DNA of 64,000 nt from Tenrec ecaudatus (lineage: Eukaryota > Chordata > Mammalia > Afrosoricida > Tenrecidae). This document shows positions 1-9,900 of this stretch, one piece after another. The translations under genes and the position numbers were made by a program. Where the stretch lies: positions 9,118,758-9,182,757 of the forward strand of contig NC_134536.1 in NCBI RefSeq assembly GCF_050624435.1. Reading direction: 5' to 3'. Position 1 is the first letter of the stretch. The number at the start of each line of letters is the position of its first letter. Below the pieces are notes generated by a model. That model was not told where the DNA came from and ran no database searches. It worked only from the letters and a program-made list of their open reading frames with translations.

Positions 1-61
1 GGATCCAGTTGGTGGAAAATAGATTTGGTTTGGTTTGGGTTGGATCTCCACCATTGCTGCA

Positions 62-150
62 TCTTTCTTCTGCACAGTGACTGGTGGGTTTGAACCACTG
101 ACCTGGCAGTTAGCAGCTGAGCGCTTTAACCTCTGCATCACCCGGGCTCC
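62..150 (-). repeat. AfroSINE, head fragment
   Basis: Reverse complement of the tRNA-like head: reads TGGTGGGTTTGAACCACTGA, then CAGTTAGCAGCTGAGCGC, then GGGCTCC. The body and tail are missing. Confidence 0.75.
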
Positions 151-189
151 TCGAGGTGAAGATTCAAAACTAAAACACCAAACCTCTTG

Positions 190-373
190 CCACTGAGCTG
201 ATCCCGACTCTTAGCCCCTTGGCAGAGAACATCCTTCCCACGGTGTTTGTGAGGCTGTCGGTCTCCATGGGAACAGAGGGAGTCAGCTCTCTCTCATGGA
301 GACTGATAGGGTTGAACCACACACCTTGCAGTTAGCAGCTGAGCACCTTAACCACTGAGCCACTAGGGCTCTT
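190..373 (-). repeat. AfroSINE, near full length
   Basis: Tail side (CTGATCCCGACTCTTAGC) to head side (TTAGCAGCTGAGCACC ... CCACTAGGGCTC). Degraded but complete in order. Confidence 0.85.
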
Positions 374-396
374 TAGGGTGAGGGCAGGGAGAGGGC

Positions 397-530
397 ACTG
401 TGACGTGTTGTCAGGTCGGTTCCGGCTCTTCTTGGCCCCACGAACAACAGGGTGGAATGGTGGCCAGGGCGGAGCCCACCTCCCCATGGTGGTTCTGTCT
501 GAGCCCACTGTGCAGCCGCTCAGCACCTGC
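397..530 (-). mobile_element. RTE-clade LINE, 3' tail fragment
   Basis: Reads like the reverse of the RTE 3' end: GTTGTCAGGTCGGTTCCG, ACGAACAACAGGGTGGAA, then TGAGCCCACTGTGCAGCCGC. Heavily mutated. Confidence 0.5.
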
Positions 531-789
531 AGACAAACGTGCCGGCAGGCTCTTGTTTCCAGAAGGATCAGGGGCCCCAGGACGCAGAGGATGGGAAACC
601 TGGCCCCACTCTGCTCCAACCCTGGTGTGAACACCTGCCAAGTGGGGGCTAAGAGAAGGCTCCTGGGTACAGTTCTGAGCCAGTATGTTTGAGGACCCTG
701 GAGAGCCAGCACAGACCCACCCAGGAAAGAGCCCTCACAGTGCCACCTGGCAGACTCAAAGGCGCTTCATGTGAGCCAATCAGGTGGCT

Positions 790-1346
790 TAAAGGTCTCC
801 AAAGCCCAGCTACAGACAATGGGACCTCCCCTCACAGAAGGGTCGCAAGGAAGGGATGAGTCAACCAGGGCGCAATTAAACACCGATGAAACATACATTA
901 TTCCTTTGATTCCTTGAGGCTTCCTCACCCCCCACTGTCATGACCACAGTCCTGCCTTTCACTGCAGACTACACTGGGGCATTTACACAGGTACAGATAA
1001 GAGCTCAGGACACACAAAATCCGGGTCAGATAAACCCCCCAGGAACAGAAATGAGAGTAGCGATTCCAGGGTAGGGAGAAGGTGGGGGGCAGGGGGTGGT
1101 GAAGAAACCTCAGGGGAAGGGAGGCAGCGGTTGGCGTAAAATATGAAATTAATAATAATCTGTAATTTATCAAGGGGTCAAGAGGATGGGAGGAGGGGAA
1201 GGAGGGTAAAAAAGGAGCTGGTTCCAAGGGCTCAAATAGACTATAACTGTTTAGAGAATAATGATGGCACATGAACAAATATGTTTGATACAGTTGATGT
1301 ATGAGCTGAAAGAGCCCCCAAAAAATGATCCTAAAAATATTCAAAA
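790..1346 (+). mobile_element. L1 3' UTR/end fragment
   Basis: Matches the copies at 7654-8499 and 60842-62765: ACAATGGGACCTCCCCTCACAGAAG-type start, a GGGTGGTG-rich middle, and an end reading GAGCCCCCAAAAAATGATCC followed by an A-rich tail. No coding sequence remains. Confidence 0.8.
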
Positions 1347-1370
1347 TAAAAGGTGAGGGTCTCATTGTGT

Positions 1371-1565
1371 TCAGGAGCCATGGGAATCTGGGTGAAATAA
1401 ATGGTTAACATGCTCAGCTGCTAACCACAAGGTTGGAAGTTCAAGTTCACCCAGAGGTGCCTCAGAAGAAAAGCCTGGCAGCCTACTTCCAAAAAATACA
1501 TAAAATCAGCCCTTAGAAACTAAATAGAGCCAAGTTCTACACTGATCCACCAGGGGTGCCCCAAG
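1371..1565 (+). repeat. AfroSINE, second subfamily
   Basis: Head with GCTGCTAACCACAAGGTTGG, then a body specific to this subfamily (CACCCAGAGGTGCCTCAGAA, AAAGCCTGGCA, AATCAGCC). Ends near GGGGTGCCCC without the usual tail. Confidence 0.8.
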
Positions 1566-1566
1566 T

Positions 1567-2790
1567 CAGTATCAAGGCAACCTCACTTTCTTTTCTTTTA
1601 ATCACATCAAATATTTTTTTTCATTTTGCCACGCAATGGATATACGATTCATTTGTTCGATTTTTAAAATTGTGACTTGGGTGAAGGTTTACAGAGCAGA
1701 TCAGTTTTCCACTCAACATCTTGTAGATCTAGAATTGAACTCCCCCTCCCCTGACACACACCCACTCCCCCTGCCCCTTGCTGGCTCTCTTTTCAACCAA
1801 ACAATAGGCTAGTCTGCAAGGGGACCGATGACCCTGGGGAGGTGTGCGCACCTTAGAACAGCCAACTGTCTGGATCCAAAGGGCAGCCTGGACCTCGGGG
1901 ACACATTTCACAAGGGTTAGGAAAGATGGAGAGTGGAAACAGGAAACTCGGGGTCGGGTTTGGGGTGGGGGGGACAACTGGCTTCACAAGGAGCAGCGGC
2001 GACCACGGGGACCTCGTGATCCTCCCTCACCCAAGGCCTAGTCGACTGCGCCACTTGGCACCATTCTGGGCATGAAGCACCAGTCCGTGACTCTATTTTG
2101 AAGGCAGACAGAGATTTTTGTAAATGCTTGCAAATAGACAGCGACCAGATTCGGACATCCCGAAGTAATCTTAGAAAGAAAAGCAAAGTTGGAAGGTTGA
2201 CAACCAGGCGACTTCAAGAGGATTATAAATCTTCAGCAATGGAGCCAGTGTGGTGTTGGCATCAGGAGAGACAGACAGTTCAGGAGTAGAACAGAGAGCC
2301 TGAGAAAGGCCCTACCCGTGGGGCGGACAGTCATCTGATTTCCAGGAAAGCGCACTTGCACCACCCCACTCGAGCGAGGGGCGTTCCCCTGAAGGTTTGG
2401 TCTGCATCCAATCTGTGCGCGTGTGCTCTGGCAAAGCCCGCTTGCCTGCTCCAGGTCCTGCATTCGGATCGTCATCACCCGATTTCTGGTTCCTGAGCCA
2501 GTAGCCGGCTGTCTTAACGGATTCACCAGCTTCCACAGGCTCGTGAGCCAGCAGCCTGTCATCTGACCGGCCAACGTGGATTTATTAGCCCCGGCAGCCA
2601 CATGAATCAGGAGTAGCCTCTGTGAGGAGGTGCAGCAAGTCACTGAATCCAAAGGTGGGAGGGAGGAACAGCGGGTGCTGGAGATGACACAGTGGCACGG
2701 CAGTTTGGAGGAGGTGGGCCTTTGGGACACCTTCAGCCTCTGTCTCCCAGGAACCAGCTTTTGTGCGGGTCCATCTAAAAGAATTGATTC
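1567..2790. other. Intronic stretch with no recognised element
   Basis: Lies in the SYTL3 intron after exon 8. Around 1655-1760 there is old repeat-like sequence (GTGAAGGTTTACAGAGCAGA) I cannot name. The reading frames across 2233-2871 overlap on both strands with no homology I recognise. The stretch ends in a pyrimidine/T run at 2791-2814. Confidence 0.5.
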
Positions 2791-2814
2791 TTTTCTTTCT
2801 TTTTTTTTTTTTTT

Positions 2815-3360
2815 GCACGTGTTTACCCCAAATCCATGTTGGAGTCCTAACCACTGCCCCTGTGGGCACACCTCACTCGAGGCTTGGATTTCCGGGGTCC
2901 TGTGAATGCAGCCTTAGCAGCAGAGGGTGGGCCTGAGACCACAGAGAAAAGCAAGCACAGACGAGAGAAGGTCCGTGTCACAAGGAGATCTCCAGAAACC
3001 AGGGGACAGAAGCTGAAACACAGGTCCCACAGAGAGCGCTTCCCCCTGGAGCTGATGCCCAGAATTCAGACTCCTGAAAGGAGCCCCGGTGGCATTGTGG
3101 ATCACGCGGTGGACTGCTCACTGCAAAGGCCAGCAGTTTGAAGCCATCAGCTGCTCCCTGGGAGGAAGGGGAGGCTTCCTACTCCCATGAGGATGGGCAG
3201 TCTCAGAAACTTACAGGGACAGTTCTATGCTACTGTATCAGGCAGTTCTGAGTCAGAATCCACTTGATGGCGGGAGCTTGGGGGTTTTTGAGCTTCTAGA
3301 ACTGTGAGAAAATTAACTTCTCTTCTTTAAAGCCACCTACTAGTGACATGTCTGTTACAG
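2815..3360 (+). repeat. MLT1-like LTR (MaLR, ERVL class), split by a SINE
   Basis: Left part 2815-3077: CCCAAATCCATGTTGGAGTC, CAGAGGGTGGGCCTGAGACC and a GGAGCTGATGCCCAGAATTC-type segment. Right part 3286-3360: CTAGAACTGTGAGAAAATTA, then TTAAAGCCACC. Order and wording match mammalian MaLR LTRs. An AfroSINE interrupts it. Non-coding. Confidence 0.65.
3078..3285 (+). repeat. AfroSINE, full length, inside an LTR
   Basis: GGAGCCCCGGTGGCATTGTG head, GGCCAGCAGTTTGAAGCC, TCTCAGAAACTTACAGGG, tail GTCAGAATCCACTTGATGGC. It sits within the MLT1-like LTR, so it is the younger of the two. Confidence 0.92.
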
Positions 3361-3362
3361 AG

Positions 3363-3508
3363 AGCAACGCAAACCCACTGCTGCGCTGCCCATTCCAGCC
3401 CACGGGGACCCTGCAGGACAGGGTAGAATCCAGTGGCTGCTGGATTTGAACTGCCAATCTTTGGGGTTAGCAGCCTAACACTTTACCCTTGGCACCACCA
3501 GGGCTCCT
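3363..3508 (-). repeat. AfroSINE
   Basis: Reverse orientation: CCAGCCCACGGGGACCCTGC tail side, TTGAACTGCCAATCTT, and CACCACCAGGGCTCC head end. Confidence 0.9.
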
Positions 3509-3772
3509 TAAACAAATGCAGTGAATTTTGTTATTCATTGTTCTCTGCGTGTAGGAATGTGTTCACAGGAAGATGTGAGATAGAAGACAAAACACCATCA
3601 AAGTCTATCCAGGCTCCCCACCCACTCACCCACCCCCTGGGTCCCATCTAGGCACAAAATTACCTCGCCATACTCTTCTGCACCCTCGGTCTGTCTCCGA
3701 AGGCCTGACTTCACTCCAACACCTCGCCTAGCAACACACATCCCGGGTCAGGAGTATCAGGACAAGACTCAC

Positions 3773-3904
3773 ATGTCTCAAGGATGCGGAGAAGGGTTGG
3801 GCCACTGGGCTGGCTGGCCTGTCCTCTTGCTTCAAGCCTGGCTCCGAAGACTGCTTGGGAGGTTCTTGGCGGAGAGACTGCAGAATGTCGGGTGAGCTGA
3901 CCTT
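3773..3904 (-). CDS. SYTL3: SYTL3 coding exon 8 (last coding exon in window)
   Basis: 132 bases, acceptor CTTTTCTAG|AAG and donor CAT|GTGAGT, phase 0 at both ends, encoding residues 238-281. It starts KVSSPDILQSL, the SYTL3 linker, then a Gln/Pro/Ser-rich run ending FSASLRH. It diverges most from the mammalian pattern, as expected for linker sequence. The first C2A exon should follow, but I find no match for C2-type coding between 3772 and 1, so the intron exceeds 3.7 kb and the rest lies outside the window. An in-frame stop follows 14 codons into the intron. Confidence 0.9.
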
Positions 3905-6900
3905 CTAGAAAAGAGGACCACAGTTAGGCTTCTGCTTTGTGCCACGGTTTCTGGGTGCTCCCGCTTGGCAGCTTCCACAAGCCCCCACCTGTGTCCGCTC
4001 CTGGTGGCGACTCGTGAGTACACTGCCGCTACGCTGAGTGAAACAGTACACCTGCCTGTGACTAGATGCATGCACACACACCTGCCAGGAGGGTCATCCA
4101 CAGAGAGGTGAATGACTTCAGGATTTACGGAATGGAATCCTAAAGAAATGGAAGGGCCGCCATTGGACCTTCAAAAACATCTTGGCAGGAAATATGATCT
4201 TTAGCCTGAAAGGCTGTGTTTTATAGCTTTAACATACTCATGAATGAAACAGGTAAAGGGTCCAAATCAGTTCTGAAAATGACTCTGTTCATGACTGGTG
4301 CTTGTATAATGCAGACAACTATATGTTGTAATATGATAGCCACTAGCCATGTGTGGCTTTACATGAAGAAGATGACACCACAGGAAGAGTAAACGAAGAT
4401 GGATGTGGTGTCAGGATCAGAAGAAGGCTTATTAACAACTGCCATATGCAGGTGACACAACCCTGCTTGCTGAAAGTGGGGAGGACTGCAGCCCTCAGAA
4501 TGGATAACAACTCAATGTCGAGACCCCAACCCTCACCACTGGACCAGTAGGTCACAGCATGAGCAATAGAGAAAAGATCGAAGCGGTCAAGGGCTTTGTC
4601 TTGCGCAGATCCACCATCAACGCTCATGGAATTAACACAACGAACACAACGGCCACCTTTCTTTCCCACAGGACGGTCTAAGCCAAGACTTTCCATGCAG
4701 AGGCTGGGCTGGAAGCAGAACCTGCAACTCCAGCAGTTGCACCTGGTCACAGTTTTCTGCCAGGGGAGGGGAAGCGGGGGCGATACTGAAAAGATTAGAG
4801 AATACATGGAAGAAGAGATTCCCTCCAAATTAGGAGTTACATCTTCAATAGAGAGACTCGATCCCAGCAGATACTCCGGCGAACACGCCCAGGCTTGGAA
4901 ACCCACAGGGGCTGTTCTGCTCTGTCCTCTAGGATCACTTGATGGCGTGAGCATGGAGTTTGCATGGTTCAGGGGTTCCCTGTGTGTCGGGATGAACTTG
5001 ATGGCAGTGAGTTGATTATATGCCATCCATCCCTCCAAATCCCAGTGGGAGAGGGAGGAGGAGGAGGAGGGAAGGGAGAGAGAGGAGGAAGACAATGTGG
5101 AGCAATCTTGACTTCAGGGGTTTCCTGCCCAGCCCCTGGACGGCACACCCAGCCTGCTCGGGGTGTGTGCACAGACCAACCGGAGCGTGGCTTTCTGAGG
5201 GCGAGAGGACGATGAACAAGCCTGCCGACTGCGTGGAGGAGGAAGGTGCTGCAAGACTGTCTCACTGCCTGCGGGTCAAGGGCCCGGAAGAACATGAGTG
5301 GTTCAGAATCTCGCAAACACATCGATAAGCTTGTCGGAGAGGGACAGAGAGAATACGGTGGAGTTGAGAATTAGTATAAAGATTCAAACCTTCTAAGGAG
5401 CCCTGGTGGCGCTGTGGGTTAGGTATTCAACGGCAAGGTCAGCTGTTCAAACCCATCAGCCTCTTCCCAGGAAAAAGATGAATCTGTCTGCTCTCATAGA
5501 GAGTGGCCATCTTGGGAGCCCGACAGAGGACCTCTTTAAGTTGACCTTGACTTGATGGCTGGGAGACAGGTGTTCACTAAGAGTCCCCATGGCACAGCAG
5601 GCTGAGCCTTGGGCTGCTAACCACAGGACTGGCAGCTGAAGCTCCACTGCAGGAGAGAGGTGGCTGTCTGCCCCGTAAAGATGAAGCAGTTCTGCTCTGT
5701 CGAGTCGCTGTGAGGCAGTCAGTGAGAGGGCCAGGGGGTCAAGTGTTTTTAACAAGTGTCGCGCAGAGTGTACTGGGAAGCAGACTGCTGCAGATGCAGT
5801 CAGGTTAAAACTTAGCACCTTGTCACTCCATCTCCCTTATGACCCCTGTTATATTTGTTCTACTTTTTAATATCTTCTGCTCGTTTTCAATCTAGTTTTT
5901 TTTTTTATCTCTTTTACTTTGTTACTGTTGCTAGTTTGGTTTGGTTTCGAATGTTTTTCTGTATAGGACATCGAGGACAGGTGAATGCATAGGGGCAGTA
6001 ACCAGGGTGTGGCAGGGAAGTTGGGGCCAACAGGGAGCTAAGAGCGACGACGAGGGCACAAATGAATAAAGACGTGAACTCACCAACGAGGCACGGTCCT
6101 GTAATTGCAGTGTGCTGAGAGCCCTGCTCACGATGCCCTCTTTCTTTCGTACCCCAATCATTACTTGGCATTTACAGGCCAGACCATGATTGCTGAGCAC
6201 TTTATAAACATCTTGTTCCATTGCCCTTAAAATTGCCATCCCCTCAATTAAGGTCGGGGGAGCGGGGGTGGTGCCTGCCAATGTGGTTAAGGCACTGTCT
6301 GACCTGGAGGAGGTGAGGTCACACACAGCAGAGGGGCTGCGGGATGGGGAAGCTCTATTCTGGGGCCATCTGAGTCCACCTGGCCCCAGTTCATTGCTGC
6401 CCGAGGGCTCTGTCCCACATGCCTGTTCAGCAGGGAGCCAAGTGCTACCAGCTAGCACAACATCAGATGCCTAGCTGTCCCCAGCACACAGCACATCACA
6501 TCAGCGACGGGAAATGTGGCCACCACCCAGGTTACTCCGTGTGACTGGCGCCCACCTGGCCCTGCCACCCGACCCCTCTCTCCATCCCACGCATACTGGA
6601 GTGGGAAGTGCAGTCTTTGGAGAAGGCTTTACCAGCCTCTGGGGGCACAGCAGGTACATGCTCAGTTGTTAACCAAAAGGTTGGCTGTTCCAACCCACCA
6701 GCCACCACACAGTAGAAAGATCTGGCAGTGTGCTCCTGTGAAGATTCTCCCCGACACTGCTATCCAGTCAATCCTGACTCACAGCTACAGCCGCAGGGCC
6801 AGTCCCACTCTCTCCTGCAGGGACAAGGGGGTCAGTTTGGCAATGGTGTCTGCCACGTCATCTCCTGGGCATCTCTTTTCCCCAGTGTGCTCATGCCCGG

Positions 6901-9900
6901 TCCTCCTCACCTCACCCTTGGCACAGGTGGCAGTGGGGTGGCTCCTGCTGACTCCGACCCGTCAGAAAATTATTTGCACTACCCACAATTCCCTTCCTCA
7001 GCTCCCTTGCCCCAGGGACCTTCTTTGGCCTTTCTCATTGGGGGTCCAAACAAGCGTTTAGGATTTAGGATCAGATAAACCCAGGTTCTGATCCTGCTTC
7101 CATTCGGTGTTGTTGTTGTTGGGTGCCGCAGAGCTGGGTCCTGCCCATAGCAACCCTATGTGAAATGAACACACCATTCCCTGGGGCTGCACCATCCACT
7201 CGCCTGCCAGTTGGCTTGTGTGTTGCTTTGATTCTGGAAGCCGTGTCACTGGCATTTCAAATACAAAGGTGAACATGTGTCAGCAGAACTTCCAGACTAA
7301 GACAGACTATAAAGAAGGGACAGGCAATGGCCACTTCTGAGGAACTAGCCATGGAAAGTCTAATGAGCAGCAACGGAATAGTGTCAGATACTGAAAGCCT
7401 TGTGAATAGCCACGGGCACTGCCAGACAGAAGGCAGAATAGGAGCCCCTTGGGTCGGAAGGCTCCCCACATAGGACTGAGGGAGAAACGCCTTTCAGTGT
7501 GAAGCTGACCCTCACGGAGGGAGTGGAAGGCTTTCAGGACCTTCACTGCTGGTAGGGCATGGTGATGGGGTAAATGTCTATTAATAATTGGTACTTGGGC
7601 TGTATGTGGCATAAATCTAGGAAAATTGAAAATCATCAGAAATGAAAAGGGCAAAAGCTGATGGTGCCTGGCTATCAAAAAATATAATGTCTGGGGTCTT
7701 AAAGGCTTGAAGGTAAACAAGCGGCCATCTAGCTCAGAAGCAACAAAGCCTACATGGAAGAAGCACATCAACCTGTGAGATCACGACGTATCAAAGGGAT
7801 CAGGTATCAGGCATCATCAGAACAAAAAATCATATCATTGTGAATGAGGAATCAGTGTGGACTGGAGATCCAAAGCCTATTTGTAGGCCACTGGACATCC
7901 CCTTACAGAAGTGTCTCAGAGAGGAGAGGAGCCAGTCAGGGTGTGATGTACCAACGATAAAACATTCAACGTTCCTCTAGTTCCTAAATGCTTCCTCCCT
8001 GCCCCCCCCCCCCCACTATCATGATCCCAATTCTACCTTACAAATCTGGCTAGACCAGAGGATGCACACTGGTACAGATAGGAACTGGAAACAGAGAATC
8101 CAGGGTGGATTATCCCTTCAGGACCAGTGGTGTGAGTGGCGATACTGGGAGGGTGGAGGAAGGGTGGGTTGGAAAGGGAGAACTGATTACAAGGATCTAC
8201 ATGTGACCTCCTCCCTGGGGAACAGACAACAAAAAAGTGGGTGAAGGGAGACATCGGACAGGGAAAGATATGACAAAATAATAATTTCTAAATTATCAAG
8301 GGTTCATGAGGGAAGGGGGAGCGTGGAGGGAGGGGATAAAATGAGGAGCTGATGCCAGGGGCTTCAGTGGAGAGCAAATGTTTTGAGAATGATGAGGGCA
8401 ATGAATGTACAAATGTGCTTGATATACAATGGATGTATGCATGGATTATGATGAGAGTTCTATGAGCCCCTAATAAAATGATTTTAAAGAAAGAAAGAAA
8501 AACGAAAAGGGCAGCATGAAAATCGCCACCCTAGGTGTTGGTGGCGGAAGTGGGCTGGGATTGGCCATTTTGAATCAGATAATCATGTTTACTGCGGCAG
8601 GAATGCCAAGCTCAAGAGGAATAGAATCACATTCATGGTCAAAAGGGACATTTCAAGATCTACCTCGAAGCACCATGATGTCTGGGACAGGATAATATCT
8701 GTGCTCACACAAACCCAATCGATACATACAACCATCATTCAAACTTATGCTCCAACCACTAAAGCTAGTGATGCAGAAGCTGAAGAATTCTACTGACATC
8801 AGTCACAAGTTGATCAAACATGCAATCAAGATGCATTGATAATTATTGGTGATTAGCATACAAAAATTGGAAACAAAGAAGAAGGAACAGTAGTTGGAAA
8901 ATATGATCTTAGGGATAAACAGACCTGGGGATTGCATGATGGAATTCTGCAGACCAACGCCTTCTTCATCACAGAGGCCTCTTTCAAACAACATACAAGG
9001 TAACCACACACATGGACATCTCCAGATGGAATCCGTAGAAATCAACATTGACTACATCTGAGGGAAGAGAAGGAGCCCTGGTGGCAGAGGGGTTACCTAT
9101 TGGGTTACTAACCACAAGGTCAGCAGTTCGAACCCACCAGCTGCTCACAGGAGACTTGGCTTTCTATTCTCTTTAAGAGTAACAGTCTCAGAAACTCACA
9201 GGGGTTGTTCTACCCTGTCTTTAGGGTCACTATGAGTCAGAATTGACTTGATGGCAGTGAGTTTGTTGGAAGAGACGATGGAGAAGCTCAGGATCATCAG
9301 CCAAAAGGAGGCCAGGAGCTGACTGTGGAAGCGACCACCAATTGCTCATATGTAAGTTGAAGTTGAAGAAAATGAACACAAGTTCACAATAGGACATTGA
9401 GTATATCCTACCTGAATTTCAAGATCATCTCAAGAATAGATTTGACTCATTGAATAATAATGAAAGACAACCTAACAAGCTGTGGATGACATTAAGAATG
9501 TCATATGTGCAGAAAGCAGAAGATTTCTTATTAACTACATGATTTTAGATAAGTTTAGTTGACATTGGTTGTTTGATCTCGTTGGGACCTTGGTAGGCTA
9601 AGCATTGGGCTGCTAGCCGAAAAGCTGGCAGTTCAAACCCACCAGCCACTCTGTGGGAGAAAGAGGAGGCTGTCTGCTCGGGTAAAGATGTGCAGTCTTG
9701 GGAACCCTACACAGGGGTGCTGTGTATCAAGGTGACTTGATGGCACCTAACAACGAGTGGGACCGGCAATGACCCACTCGGCATTGCTGCAGGAACTGGG
9801 AGCAGTGCCACCAGAAAGCCGGAATCCAGCAAGCGCTTCTGCCTGAACGACCGCCCTCTCCCAGGCCGGGCCTCTTACAGGGAGGAGGCTGTCAGGTGGC

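Larger units (their letters stand above)
7205..9545 (+). mobile_element. RTE-clade LINE (BovB-like), 5' and endonuclease region, twice interrupted
   Basis: Three collinear pieces: 7205-7653 (CTGCCAGTTGGCTTGTGTGT, AACTTCCAGACTAAGACAGA, ATAAATCTAGGAAAATTGAA), 8514-9070 and 9268-9545. The middle piece keeps endonuclease-domain wording (ATTGATAATTATTGGTGATT, GTCAAAAGGGACATTTCAAG). An L1 (7654-8499) and an AfroSINE (9071-9267) sit between them. The copy is truncated before the reverse transcriptase and full of stops, so it is dead. Known: RTE elements encode an APE-type endonuclease and a reverse transcriptase in one ORF. Confidence 0.9.

Noticed and set aside
4343..5095. 250-codon minus-strand open frame, the longest in the window
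   Set aside because: It runs antisense across RTE and SINE debris and low-complexity Ser/Pro sequence. No recognisable domain.
9071..9160. tRNA-like sequence with A- and B-box-like parts
   Set aside because: This is the head of an AfroSINE (tRNA-derived promoter), repeated throughout the window, not a tRNA gene.
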